Assembly: GCF_032854445.1 (NCBI RefSeq) | Contig: NC_088304.1 | Location: 33,288,810-33,352,809, forward strand | Length of the DNA stretch: 64,000 bases | Direction of reading: 5' to 3' | Source of the DNA: Liolophura sinensis | Taxonomy: Eukaryota > Mollusca > Polyplacophora > Chitonida > Chitonidae | Shown here: piece after piece, positions 21,901 through 27,712 of the stretch | Layout: each line of letters starts with the position of its first letter | How positions within the stretch are numbered: the first letter of the stretch is position 1 | Notes under the pieces: model-generated | What the model saw: the letters and a program-made list of their open reading frames with translations, nothing else | Database searches by the model: none | Told to the model about the DNA's origin: nothing | Translations under genes and position numbers: made by a program

Positions 21901-22891
21901 AGTGGCCAATATTAGATTGTGGGAAAGATCCAACACCACTATGGAACTAATTTTATTGATTCCTACATTCCTACAATTCTATTTACAGATATTTTAAAAG
22001 AGAAGCATAAAAAGGACGAAAAGAAAAGGTCGTATATGTCACAAGAATATGGAAAAGAAGATAAAGAACAACAAGAAGCCGAACATATACTTGATGCGCT
22101 GAATTGTTACTTTACCGTAAGTTGTTATACCTCCGCATGTAAATACTCTTAACAGATCTGCTGGTTTGTTTGCTGGTTGAACGCTTGTTTACTCGGTGTA
22201 ATCCACGTAACATTTAACACGTTGGTGTTGCATTATAGTCATGTGCAGACCTCGAATCTGACCCAGTACATCGGTCAAGTCTGAATGTTGATAATAATAC
22301 TTGTGCATGCACATATACCAGTCTTGATGCCCCACCTGTAGTAACAGCACTGGGCAGTGGGTCAACTCTTCCTTGACACATCGCCTCATATATATCACAC
22401 GCCAATCAACAATTTGCCTATAGATTGCTCAAGGCTTAGGTTTGACCCCTATGGGAACGGGTTTTCCACTTAAGAGAAGGACGTTCTGCCGACTAGGTCA
22501 TCTCTGCACAGTAGAGTTCGTAATGTATTTGCGAGATTAAAAGCATAGGTTTTTCAAGAAAAAAAAATCGTGTATTGAAATTCTTCTGTTTAGATGAATG
22601 TATTTTTACTATTTTTTTTTTGTTACTTTTATGCGGGCACTGTGAATAACTTGATTGTTTCTGGTACAGGTGTGTTATCGACGGGTTATAGACATGGTTC
22701 CGATGATCATCCGTCATCAGATGCTCGGTGTTCTCGTGAACAGGATTGGCATCGAGCTGACGAAGTTTGCGGCTAACCTGGCGAACGCGAACCACGTGGT
22801 GGAGGATCTCGGCGTGATGCAAAAGAGAGCAGAGCTGCGCGACAGAAAGAATCGTCTTCTACGGGCTGAGACAGACCTTAGTCGCTTCTAA
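792..22891 (+). CDS. Mx/dynamin-like large GTPase, 13 exons, 5' end incomplete
   Basis: Exons: 792-917 (or 923), 1384-1614, 1709-1864, 2050-2204, 2743-2881, 3547-3745, 4131-4206, 15369-15491, 15674-15815, 18257-18498, 18874-18991, 21989-22116, 22670-22891. All junctions are GT-AG and their phases agree. The product is about 686 codons, close to the usual 620-660 for Mx. G1 is [10 protein letters not shown]2 the Thr of GIVTRCP, G3 DLPG and G4 TKPD. The Mx-typical [23 protein letters not shown] and RGRELP stretches are present, followed by a stalk and a C-terminal GED-like exon. There is no pleckstrin-homology or proline-rich domain, which favours Mx over classical dynamin. Family knowledge: Mx proteins are cytosolic, self-assembling GTPases, interferon-induced and antiviral in vertebrates; whether that holds here is inference. 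The oddities are the missing start codon, a weak donor at exon 7 and an 11-kb intron 7 filled with nested LTR elements. Confidence 0.9.
924..1383 (+). other. Mx intron 1
   Basis: About 460 bp of intron between the first two recognised exons. No repeat or RNA gene was recognised. Confidence 0.6.
1384..1614 (+). CDS. Mx-like exon 2 (G1/P-loop)
   Basis: Acceptor ttatag at 1378-1383, donor gtgagt at 1615. It encodes the bundle-signalling helix and the start of the GTPase domain, with [20 protein letters not shown] and the P-loop GDQSSGKSS at 1545-1571, which contacts the GTP phosphates, then [14 protein letters not shown]. It begins with two bases and ends with one base of a split codon. Confidence 0.93.
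1709..1864 (+). CDS. Mx-like exon 3 (G2/switch I)
   Basis: Acceptor taccacag ends at 1708, donor gtaact at 1865. [11 protein letters not shown] carries the switch I threonine that coordinates magnesium in this family. The rest, [20 protein letters not shown], is a lysine-rich stretch of the G domain. Confidence 0.92.
2050..2204 (+). CDS. Mx-like exon 4 (G3/switch II)
   Basis: Acceptor taatag ends at 2049, donor gtagac at 2205. It encodes [20 protein letters not shown] and then [19 protein letters not shown], whose DLPG is the G3 motif. The exon ends in frame 0 after GRQ. Confidence 0.92.
2205..2742 (+). other. Mx intron 4
   Basis: AT-rich intron of 538 bp without recognised elements. Confidence 0.7.
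2743..2881 (+). CDS. Mx-like exon 5 (G domain)
   Basis: Acceptor ttttacag ends at 2742, donor gtaaga at 2882. It encodes [20 protein letters not shown] and [16 protein letters not shown], the conserved strand and helix between G3 and G4 in dynamin-family GTPases. Confidence 0.92.
3140..3530. repeat. degenerate ~30-bp minisatellite in Mx intron 5
   Basis: Repeated variants of tctctgatgaggttgtctgg with tatcctctctgatgag, strongly diverged, filling most of the 665-bp intron between exons 5 and 6 and ending just before the polypyrimidine tract of the exon 6 acceptor. Confidence 0.75.
3547..3745 (+). CDS. Mx-like exon 6 (G4, guanine specificity)
   Basis: Acceptor ttttaacag ends at 3546, donor gtaact at 3746. 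It encodes [18 protein letters not shown] with the G4 motif TKPD that gives guanine specificity, then [10 protein letters not shown], a strongly Mx-like stretch, and FFENHDKFR. Confidence 0.93.
3770..3927. repeat. 23-bp minisatellite in Mx intron 6
   Basis: About seven almost identical copies of atcagctgcctatctagc with aaatg, 25 bp downstream of the exon 6 donor. The low divergence implies recent expansion. Confidence 0.95.
4131..4206 (+). CDS. Mx-like exon 7 (end of G domain)
   Basis: Acceptor tctaaaag ends at 4130. It encodes [18 protein letters not shown], where vertebrate Mx has the equivalent Leu-rich helix leading to the stalk. The donor is gttcgg at 4207, a weak 5' splice site. Reading through gives 21 more codons and then TAA at 4270-4272. 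Frame and homology to the next exon support the site all the same. Confidence 0.85.
4441..5137 (+). mobile_element. left LTR of old gypsy element, first part
   Basis: From TGTAGTGGGCGTATGG at 4441 this stretch aligns with 13,088 onwards (shared gtggtctccatggttacac and tctgagtat, and near 4,900 cggtgggcagtttgtgtcat). It is split at 5137 by the younger element and resumes at 12,171. It lacks about 650 bp present in the right copy. CATTT at 4436-4440 recurs at 14,723-14,727 and may be the target duplication, although it overlaps the terminal CA of the right LTR. Confidence 0.85.
5134..5137. repeat. target-site duplication (CCAT), left
   Basis: CCAT directly before the TG of the young 5' LTR; the same four bases follow its 3' LTR at 12,171-12,174. 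A 4-bp duplication is within the usual range for Ty3/gypsy integration. Confidence 0.75.
5138..6148 (+). repeat. 5' LTR
   Basis: 1,011 bp, starts TGTTATG and ends CCGTAACA. It matches 11160-12170 with one substitution seen. It holds a TATA box and an upstream ATTGG. Short open frames inside it, for example 5788-6099, recur identically in the 3' LTR and show no protein features. Confidence 0.97.
5330..5337 (+). promoter_or_regulatory. TATA box of the 5' LTR
   Basis: TATATAAG, with an inverted CCAAT (ATTGG) about 50 bp upstream at 5281-5285. This is the likely start region of the retrotransposon RNA. The identical site in the 3' LTR lies at 11352-11359 and could read out towards the downstream Mx exons. 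Confidence 0.7.
6154..6170 (+). other. primer binding site, tRNA-Pro type
   Basis: TGGGGGCTTGTCCGGGA starts five bases after the 5' LTR. It is complementary to the 3' end of eukaryotic tRNA-Pro with one position (T for C) that can form a G-U pair. The same primer type is used by several vertebrate retroviruses. Confidence 0.85.
6276..11042 (+). CDS. gag-pol polyprotein, integrase before RT
   Basis: One 1,588-codon frame without frameshift or stop between gag and pol. Residues 85-160 form a Glu/Arg-rich coiled coil. About 252-334 is a capsid segment whose pattern ([31 protein letters not shown]) resembles the SCAN domain. A CCHC zinc knuckle lies at about 397-410, the protease DTGAS at 492-496, and the integrase HHCC finger from about 733. 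The integrase catalytic triad is D804, D863 and E899, spaced D,D35E. Reverse transcriptase has [10 protein letters not shown] near 1260 and YIDD at 1321-1324. RNase H has DASD at 1470, ECLSL, and TDHNPL. The ATG at 6276 follows the primer site by about 105 bp and is the first long-frame start. How gag and pol amounts are balanced is unclear since there is no recoding site. Confidence 0.96.
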   Translation: MGDFDPKQFVNAPDQDVFESLKKEDLVKLGTFLGLSIKSSWRKRDMQHTLLKHLVEIGKFDSSALSDYEFEGQSDVELKFKQLELEKLRLEEKEKEREHEIQLEKLKMQREREEREREMQREEREREVQREREEREMQERERERELEFQMKKLELERDEKPGPSGRQGTGFDVTKYIRLVPSFQEKEVDKYFLHFEKIAYSLKWPKEFWTVLLQSVLIGKAREIYTQLSVENASNYDYVKEVVLKGYELVPEAYRQKFRNCEKGRDQTYVEFGRAKEQLFDRWCIAKKIGRDFESLRQLVLVEEFKRCIHNDVKVFVDEQKASTLEEAASLADDYSLTHKVTYTGKPFNSFTRRNTQSHATGRGSSTQKSSTPGSNGSTAHGSRSSDWNSSPRNRVTCNFCKRVGHVMSECYKLKRIREAQNESKPTGLCVAMHKTLPEVTSAVKSRSELADMGLDRIPKCSMDSFAPFINSGSVSLRSDMSCATPIKILRDTGASQSLLLMNTLPLSEESYSGVRALIRGVESSDFVSVPLHDIYLSSDLISGPVRVGIKPSLPFEGIHLLLGNDLAHDKVTVDPLMVDKPSLNSVTEPVESEIAGLYPSCVVTRAMSRKVSTDQGSSVDLSETFLNNMLDGDSSKLDSQQEVDTNFVSGDQPFCRTELIAEQHSDPSISCLFNDAAKDGESLPDPCYYYVKSGILMRQWRPPDVSLEDEWAVKHQVVVPKSYRKDILTIAHETPLAGHLGVNKTYHKILSHFYWPGIRKDVTEFCRSCHTCQLVGKPNQTIPKAALRPIPAIGEPFSRILIDCVGPLPKTKSGNQYMLTIMCTSTRFPEAIPLRNITAKTVIKALVKFFTMFGLPKSVQSDQGSNFMSGVFQQVMHELGIRQYKSSAYHPQSQGALERFHQTLKSMIRTYCFETGKDWDEGVPLLMFAVRESVQESLGFSPFELVFGHTVRGPLQLFKEKFVSGDSDNVNLLQYVSSFRTKLNRVCELARENLTASQKSMKTKYDKETVRRRFEVGQKVLALLPVSGKPLEARYFGPYVVDKRLSDLNYIIFTPDRRKSRQLCHINMLKPYVDRDSTDLNVVHPSGVVTSNLCPDSAVRDDQDFDLRFRSAKLQNSSILEDIDSVLGHLEYQQRQQLKDLVRRYEHLFPDVPTRTESIYHDVEVGDSKPIKQHPYRLNPTKTEYLRKEVQYLLENDLVEPSNSNWSSPCILVPKPDGTYRMCTDYRKVNAVTKADNFPIPRIDDCIDAVGKSNVVSKFDLLKGFWQVPLTQRAREVSAFATPDGLYQYKVMPFAMKNSPATFQGLVNNVTSGLKGCRVYIDDVIIFSDTWEEHLNIMEALFARLSQANLTVNLAKCEFGCAFVTYLGHVVGQGQVKPVNSKISAISCFPVPSCKRELKRFLGMAGYYRKFCRNFSFVSEPLTQLLKKGAKFLWSIECQRSFDRLKAMLSSGPILVAPDFNLPFKLAVDASDISAGAVLLQENETDHVDHPVCFFSRKFDKCQRNYSTIEKECLSLILALQHFEVYVTSSSYPIVVYTDHNPLTFLHKLKGKNRRLLRWSLLLQEFNLEIRHIKGKDNVIADCLSRV
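11146..11159 (+). other. polypurine tract
   Basis: A purine-rich run (gaagggtgggggt) directly before the 3' LTR; expected start of plus-strand DNA synthesis. Confidence 0.8.
11160..12170 (+). repeat. 3' LTR
   Basis: 1,011 bp, same ends as the 5' LTR and near identical to it, followed by the CCAT target duplication at 12,171-12,174. Confidence 0.97.
12171..12261 (+). mobile_element. left LTR of old gypsy element, second part
   Basis: Resumes the alignment broken at 5137: the segment with ttttatgataagtataac and acacatgatactttcac recurs at 14,521-14,555, and ctctgtgctctttaca matches ctctgccctctttaca at 14,709-14,724. It ends in TTTACA and is followed at once by a primer-site-like TGG. Confidence 0.85.
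12262..13087 (+). pseudogene. old gypsy element, deleted interior with integrase end
   Basis: TGGTGTCAAAAG at 12,262 resembles a tRNA-Leu-type primer site. From about 12,384 to 12,590 a frame reads [20 protein letters not shown] and [20 protein letters not shown], the pattern of a Ty3/gypsy integrase C-terminal domain (basic strand, VYVV.P..G, then a DLLDARD end). Protease, RT and RNase H are gone, so about 800 bp of interior remain. A truncated SINE tail interrupts it at 12,655-12,691. The stretch tttttagtaggggag before 13,088 looks like its purine tract. Confidence 0.75.
12641..12705 (-). mobile_element. severely 5'-truncated SINE2 tail with 14-bp target duplication
   Basis: CTATGGAGGAAGAT occurs at 12,641-12,654 and 12,692-12,705. 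Between them lie only 37 bp: a gagtgagtgagtg run and cttggggtttaacgt, the reverse complement of the end of the SINE2 family. The direct repeats mark a genuine retroposition event in which almost the whole SINE was lost. Confidence 0.85.
13088..14724 (+). mobile_element. right LTR of old gypsy element
   Basis: About 1,637 bp, beginning TGCTTAGGGCGTATGG and ending TTTACA. It is colinear with the split left LTR but has about 650 bp (roughly 13,480-14,125) and a shorter piece near 14,430-14,500 that the left copy lacks. The visible divergence between copies is many per cent, so this element is far older than the one inserted in it. Confidence 0.85.
14725..15120. other. Mx intron 7, residual host sequence
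   Basis: Nothing recognised in this stretch between the old right LTR and the small MITE. Confidence 0.6.
15121..15270. mobile_element. 150-bp MITE with perfect 15-bp terminal inverted repeats
   Basis: AGTGATGCTAGAATG at 15,121-15,135 is the exact reverse complement of 15,256-15,270. The interior is AT-rich and non-coding. No target duplication could be defined. It lies about 100 bp before the exon 8 acceptor. Confidence 0.75.
15369..15491 (+). CDS. Mx-like exon 8 (stalk start)
   Basis: Acceptor cgtacag ends at 15368, donor gtgagt at 15492; exactly 41 codons, phase 0 on both sides. [20 protein letters not shown] is a charged stalk helix at the place where Mx proteins have the same pattern, then [18 protein letters not shown]. 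Confidence 0.88.
15674..15815 (+). CDS. Mx-like exon 9 (stalk)
   Basis: Acceptor aatacaaag ends at 15673, a poor polypyrimidine context; donor gtgagt at 15816. It encodes [17 protein letters not shown] and [19 protein letters not shown], stalk helices of the dynamin family. It ends with one base of a split codon. Confidence 0.85.
15816..18256 (+). other. Mx intron 9
   Basis: 2.4-kb intron. From about 16,960 to 17,340 there is a faint ~75-bp tandem repeat (gtagaggtgtactgtgct, atgtcag, gaacccactggg). From about 17,690 to 17,850 there is an isolated GC- and CpG-rich patch. The open frames here (for example 17,621-17,995) show no domain. Confidence 0.6.
18257..18498 (+). CDS. Mx-like exon 10 (stalk, RGRELP motif)
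   Basis: Acceptor attatag ends at 18256, donor gtatgt at 18499. It encodes [20 protein letters not shown], the RGRELP motif that marks Mx and dynamin stalks and oligomerisation surfaces, followed by a long amphipathic helix [20 protein letters not shown]. Confidence 0.92.
18874..18991 (+). CDS. Mx-like exon 11 (stalk)
   Basis: Acceptor atgtag ends at 18873, donor gtaaga at 18992. It encodes [17 protein letters not shown], matching the conserved stalk stretch that ends in YxQD in Mx proteins. Confidence 0.9.
19400..20100. repeat. ~40-bp minisatellite interrupted by a SINE
   Basis: Repeats of cttgcatgaaggtctgtgga and acccactctcacgtgtataat in Mx intron 11. The array is split at 19,688-19,951 by a SINE1 copy whose target duplication is itself array sequence. 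Confidence 0.9.
19688..19951 (+). mobile_element. SINE1, full length, tRNA-derived
   Basis: RNA polymerase III A box (tggctcagtcggttag, about 19,700-19,716) and B box (gagttcaagtcc, about 19,768-19,779), then a body with ccgccgtcgtataagtgaag and tattcttgagtacggcgtaa, ending in an AATAAA-type tail. ATAATCTTGC flanks it at 19,678-19,687 and 19,952-19,961. Confidence 0.93.
20557..20878 (+). mobile_element. SINE2, second tRNA-derived family
   Basis: A tRNA-like head (gttggtagagcgtccgcttc, then a B-box-like gggtcaattctgg), a body with acgactggttgacccgtatc and cttgccttcggtaagtcgtc, and a tail with acgacgttaagcactcac. TCTATAGAA flanks it at 20,548-20,556 and 20,879-20,887. It matches 31,092-31,417 on the other strand. 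Confidence 0.88.
20889..21455. other. Mx intron 11, no gene
   Basis: No gene, RNA or repeat recognised. Confidence 0.6.
21460..21645. repeat. TATG/TGTG microsatellite
   Basis: Imperfect (ATGT)n and (GTGT)n run in Mx intron 11. Its frames read as Met-Tyr-Val-Cys repeats in several registers, the mark of a microsatellite. Confidence 0.97.
21989..22116 (+). CDS. Mx-like exon 12 (unstructured linker, into GED)
   Basis: Acceptor atttacag ends at 21988, donor gtaagt at 22117. It encodes a Lys/Glu-rich stretch of about 30 residues, which corresponds to the disordered loop of the Mx stalk (loop L4 region), then [13 protein letters not shown], which starts the GTPase-effector region. In vertebrate Mx the L4 loop contacts viral targets, so this exon is where lineage-specific change is expected. 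Confidence 0.85.
22670..22891 (+). CDS. Mx-like exon 13 (GED and stop)
   Basis: Acceptor ctggtacag ends at 22669. It encodes [19 protein letters not shown] and an Arg/Glu-rich amphipathic end, [18 protein letters not shown], then the stop at 22889-22891. This is the GTPase effector domain helix. The C-terminal leucine pattern matches Mx; no further domain follows. Confidence 0.92.
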   Translation: MCYRRVIDMVPMIIRHQMLGVLVNRIGIELTKFAANLANANHVVEDLGVMQKRAELRDRKNRLLRAETDLSRF

Positions 22892-23157
22892 ATCTGGCAC
22901 GAGGGAAGTGAAATCAGCATTGCAGATTTTGGTCACTTGGAATTTGCCATTATTTTTTAAAACAAGAGTCTTCTTACGAAATAATCGTTAAGACAATATT
23001 TTGACAAGATGTATTAGCAGTTTCTAAATCTGGCACGAGGGAAATGAAATCAGCATTGCAGATTTTGGTCACTTGGAAATTGCCATTATTTTTTAAAACA
23101 AGAGTCTTCTTACGAAATAATCGTTAAGACAATATTTTGACAAGATGTATTAGCAGT
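22886..23157. repeat. 136-bp tandem duplication over the Mx stop codon and 3' UTR
   Basis: Two copies (22,886-23,021 and 23,022-23,157) with two substitutions seen. The first copy starts with the last codon and the stop TTCTAA, so the duplication breakpoint lies at the end of the coding region. Confidence 0.95.
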
Positions 23158-23159
23158 TT

Positions 23160-23800
23160 AATTTTCACAATTTGCTCTGAAATAGCTCTTTATTTTTTTT
23201 TTTTGACTGAGTAAAACCTGCCCTTCTACCCAAATTTGAGTGATAGCGATATAGTACGCTGATATGGCCAATATGGTATAGGCTTTGGGTTATGGTGAAG
23301 ATGAAACATTGACTACAGTGAGATATATGTTCAATTCATCGACATTTGAAACTAATGTTTTCTTTGTTAATGAATCAGTATACCTTTATCTTAACACAGT
23401 TTTACTATTGTAAGATCCGTGACGTGAAGAACGGATCAATATTTATTTAATATTAGATTCGATGGTTTATAACTTTATAGACAAGCGTTTTGTCTTACAA
23501 TTGTGTGTGCTTCATTTTAAAATATTTTAATAGTAAAAATATATGTTGTTTTTCAGCTTTATCTGTGTTACATAAAGGGTCTGTGATTTGACTATCTATG
23601 CGTAGAGTTCAGCCTTGCAGTGCTGTAGCGTGTAGTGTCTATTCGGCTGTAATCAGATTTGTGGTATTTGATGTTTCATGCCCATGTTCTCTGTATGGAT
23701 GCCACAATATATAACCCGATTTTCATATTTATCTATTTGATGTATTTCTTTGTTAGTTTATTTGATTTTAGTGCGCCACGCATGGTGTGGGAGTCAAGAT
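23160..23800. other. region downstream of the Mx-like gene
   Basis: AT-rich 3' UTR or intergenic sequence. No canonical poly(A) site was placed with confidence. Confidence 0.5.
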
Positions 23801-23801
23801 T

Positions 23802-23931
23802 CTGGGGCCGGCATAATCAAGCTTGCTTAGTGTTAAGTTGCCCTCAGCTAAGTGCACTTTACATACATCATACGTTGCCATGGTAGTTAAGGGCTTACTT
23901 ATCTAAGTGAGCCTCATGAAACCGGCCCCAG
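23802..23931. mobile_element. 130-bp palindromic MITE
   Basis: CTGGGGCCGG at 23,802-23,811 and its reverse complement at 23,922-23,931. The two halves match imperfectly further in (cttgcttagtgttaag against cttagataagtaagccc), so the whole can fold into one hairpin. Confidence 0.75.
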
Positions 23932-24024
23932 GGTGAATGAAAGTCAGGGTACCACCACATCTCCCCAAACAATGGCATAAGAATAATTTATTTATTCGGT
24001 TGATGTTTTTTCACGGATCAAAAT

Positions 24025-24230
24025 GTTTCACATATACGACGGCAGTCAGGAAAACAACCCACGGGCGTCCGCAGTTGGCTCGCAGGCCTTCCCACGTAGG
24101 CTTCGACCCGAGATGAAGCCAACATGAGCTGAACTCACAGCAGTCGCATTGAGTGGTGAGAATTTTTTGCTTAACGTGCTACACCAGCACATTAAGCACT
24201 TTGCCACGGAGGTCCCACTTGTAACAGTTT
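24025..24230 (-). mobile_element. SINE1 copy, diverged
   Basis: Reverse complement of SINE1: from the tail (tatacgacggcag) through gaagccaacatgagctgaac and the B-box region to ttgccacggaggtccc at the head. Confidence 0.85.
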
Positions 24231-24399
24231 TACACATTTATATGTTTCCAAATAGGTCGATAGGTATATTTAAATTCATGAGGTCTTGACAGGCAATAAC
24301 CAAACCAAACAGTATGAATCTAGTGTTCAAATCCCAATTCATGCAAAAAATCAAGATAATCATATAGTTTTATTATAAACGGAAATAACTAAATAGAAA

Positions 24400-24490
24400 G
24401 TAGCGCAGCGCAATCACCCAGGAGCGTCTCATCAATGCCATCGCTGACTAGCTATGTCAGCTTCCCCTCCGGTCATATGTGGCTGTAGTC
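24400..24490 (+). mobile_element. SINE1 fragment
   Basis: gtagcgcagcgcaatcaccc and aggagcgtctcatcaatgcc match the SINE1 head after the A box; the 3' half is missing. Confidence 0.75.
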
Positions 24491-24616
24491 CACAACTGAT
24501 TTTCCATTTACTTAGACTTACCGGTACAAATAAACGTTTTGCCTCACAGCACTGTGCCTAAATCTCCGAACCCCAAACCCTACGAGCTTGTCATCTGCCT
24601 CCACTTCCTGAAAAAC

Positions 24617-25775
24617 AAGTTATAGTTTTAGATCAGAAAAGTTAGTCGGCGTTTCGCGGTAGGCCGTAGGCGATTCAAAGGGATTAGTCATTACTTTTTC
24701 AAATATCTCTCATCTTTGAAATATACAACAACTAATTTTACACAATATACACCTTCTGTGGCCCTCTTTCATCTGACACCAAAGGTAACACCATTTGACT
24801 CCAGAGGGCGCCAGAATCGAATCGCCGTCGAATCGCCTACTGGCTGACACAGACAATGCTAAAATGCCTAGAGCAACCAAACTTACAGAATATACATCTG
24901 TTGTACCCTCTTTCGCCTCACACCAAAGTTGACACCCTCTGATGCCATCTGACTCCATGCAGGAGCCCTACATTCGAATCACTGTCGAATCGCCTTCTGA
25001 CTTACACAGGCAGTAATAAATGGTCTAAAGCAACCAAACTTACACAATATACATTACTTTTGAATTTCTTTCACATGACACCAAAGTCGACCCCATCTGA
25101 CCCCAGGGGGGTGTCAATATTGTGTAAGTTTGGCTGCTTTAAACCATTTACTATTGCCTGTGTGAGCCAGAAGGCGATTCGACGGCGATTCGACTGCAGC
25201 GTCCCCTGGAGACAGATGGTGTTAACTTTGGTGTCAGGTGAAAGTGGAGGAATAGAGATCTCTCTTGTGAGTAAAGTTTGGTTGCTTTAGGTTGTCATGT
25301 AAAAAAAAAAACAGTAGTGACGCTTATTGTGTAAGTTTGGCTGCTTTAGACCATTTACTATTGCCTGTGTGAGTCAGAAGGCGATTCGTCGGCGATTCGA
25401 TTGTAGCCCCCCCACCCCCTGGAGTCAGATTTGGTGTCATGTGAAAAAGATCAGAAGTGCTGTTACTGTGTGAATTTGGTTGCTCTAGACCATTCAGTAT
25501 TGTGTAAAGGGGGGGTGGGGGTGCGATTCAAACTATCAAAGTAGGGCGATTCGATTGTAGCGCCCTCTGTGTGTCGGATGGTGGCAACTTTGGTGTCAGG
25601 TGAAAGAGAATCAAGAGACGTGCATATCGTGTAAAACTGGTTGTATATTTCAAAGGATAAGAAATATTTGAATGTAAAAGTTCCGAAAATGTATACAATG
25701 ACTGGTCCCTTTGATCACCTGCCGCTACCGCCTACCGCGGCCCGACGACTAACTTTTCTGATCTCAAAGTTATTC
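24617..25775. mobile_element. foldback-type element with opposed tandem repeats
   Basis: The outer ends are inverted: gatcagaaaagttagtcg near 24,631 and cgactaacttttctgatc near 25,745. Inside, a unit of about 170-240 bp (gcgattcgattgtagcgccc, ggtgtcaactttggtgtcag, gtgtaagtttggttgc, ccatttactattgcctgtgt) is repeated in - orientation from about 24,720 to 25,090 and in + orientation from about 25,110 to 25,640, meeting at a centre near 25,100. There is no transposase frame. Confidence 0.85.
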
Positions 25776-25799
25776 GTAGAATGAAATGTGAAGCTTCTG

Positions 25800-27105
25800 T
25801 TACAAAAATGATGCCAACTTAACAATCAGATGGAAGAAAACGAAAAAAGGCAGCCCAAAGGAACAAAAGAAAATACATGTAAAATACCGGTGATTGTGTG
25901 TGAAGCAGATGGCACAACTGCATGTGTGACGTCATTGGGGACTTATCTCGCTTTTAAGTTTATAGATGTGTATTTTATTGAAAAATCTAATGTTATATGC
26001 CATTGCTTCGACACCAGTTCGAACTCAAGTTATCTATGCAATTCAAAAACACAGCTGGCGCTCTGACTTTGTTTTTTGGAGTCATAGTCGCGTTACAAGT
26101 CAATAGGTCTTGCATCAGAATAAAACCAAATGAAACTCAATGAACTTTCAACAGATTTATTTGCGGTATGGACAGTGTTACGACCCAAACTGCCTGTATT
26201 ACAAAGAGATGGCTTGTTCGAAATACACGACAGTTTAGCCGCACAAAAAAAGTAACCAAAACCAGCAGATTTTATTTTACAAACAATTTATTAGCTTTAA
26301 CAAGAACAGATAATAAGACTTATACAAATACTAAAAGTACTTAAGCTTAACAAGAAAGGATAGCAGTATCTATACAAATACTGAAGTACTTACATGTACA
26401 ACGGTGTCAAGTCCAAATGGACGCATATATTCCACAATGCGGAAAACCATACAGTCATAAATGCACAAATAAGAGGGAAAATCCACAGTATAACTGAGTG
26501 TATGTCGAAATATACACAAAATTCCACAGACAGGGTCCGTGTACTAATAAGCACTGTGTACACAAGAGCACAAATTAAATATACAAGTTCAGACTGAACA
26601 AGTGCTCGGTGGAGATAGGATATAACAAAGCCAGAGGCTATAAAGACACTAAAATTCAGCACAAAAGGCCTACTAAAGTAACACACAGCGAAAGCATCCA
26701 AACTCTCAATAATTCTCCTTTCTCCCTTTTTGACCTGCTTTCATAGGTCTTATATAGCCTGGTGGAATTGTCTAGAATAAGAAAATTCCTGAACACTTGA
26801 TGTAAACAAAAAGGCTCCGAATTGAGCGTATTCTGGAACATTCTAAAGTAGAGGCAGACAGCAGGCCCTAAACTTTTTTAGAAATTTAGAAGCTGACGGC
26901 AGTTGTGCACATATCAACAGTGAGTGAATTGTTTGGACAAGATCCTGGGTGTCAGCATGAATCACACAACATGTTCTCGCCATGATGTGACTGCTATACA
27001 TTGTCGTAGTGCCGTTAAGCCATAAACATTCATTCATTCACAACATTATAATGCTATATGTAATGTGTTCCAATGTAATGTGTTCCACCTATCGATCAGT
27101 TAGCG
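25800..27105. other. intergenic, no gene recognised
   Basis: Only a short duplication is seen at 26,285-26,395 (two diverged copies of gatagcagtatctatacaaa with tactgaagtactt). Confidence 0.6.
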
Positions 27106-27111
27106 AGGGTG

Positions 27112-27190
27112 AAGGGCATGTAGCTCAGTCAGCAACGATGTGCCACTCCTAACCACAAGGTACAGGGTTCGGGTTCAAACCCAGTCCTGG
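27112..27190 (+). repeat. tRNA-like sequence (SINE head or decayed tRNA)
   Basis: gcatgtagctcagtcagcaa fits an A box and gggttcgggttcaaaccc a B box about 50 bp later. The stems do not pair well enough for a working tRNA gene, so a SINE head is more likely. Confidence 0.5.
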
Positions 27191-27545
27191 TTTACAGTGG
27201 ACAGAGGATTTGAAGTATTTGCCAACTTTCATTATTTGTGAAGATTGATAACAGTATACTGTTCGATGTAATGTATAACGTTCATTAAGACCATTTGTCG
27301 TCCATCAATATGGCTGTCTACACCATACATGGTTTCCACGGGGCGCTCTGTTTTGCATGAAATAATAATAAGATAGATAAACAACATAAATAAATAAAAT
27401 GATATACGCCACGCAGTGATGTTCGACTTATGGTATTTCGACTGTGGTATTTCCGTCTATCTGGGGGGCGTAGCTGGCTAACTACCAACCTGTGCATATA
27501 CACATCTGTCTCCGTGCAGTTATGATACAGCTTTCATAGCTATAT

Positions 27546-27712
<167 letters not shown>

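Noticed and set aside
792-22891. Classical dynamin (with PH and proline-rich domains)
   Set aside because: No PH domain between stalk and GED, no proline-rich tail, and the LPRGSGIVTRCP and MVKCRGQ stretches are Mx-like.
27112-27190. Functional tRNA gene
   Set aside because: A and B boxes are present, but acceptor and anticodon stems do not pair convincingly; called a SINE head instead.
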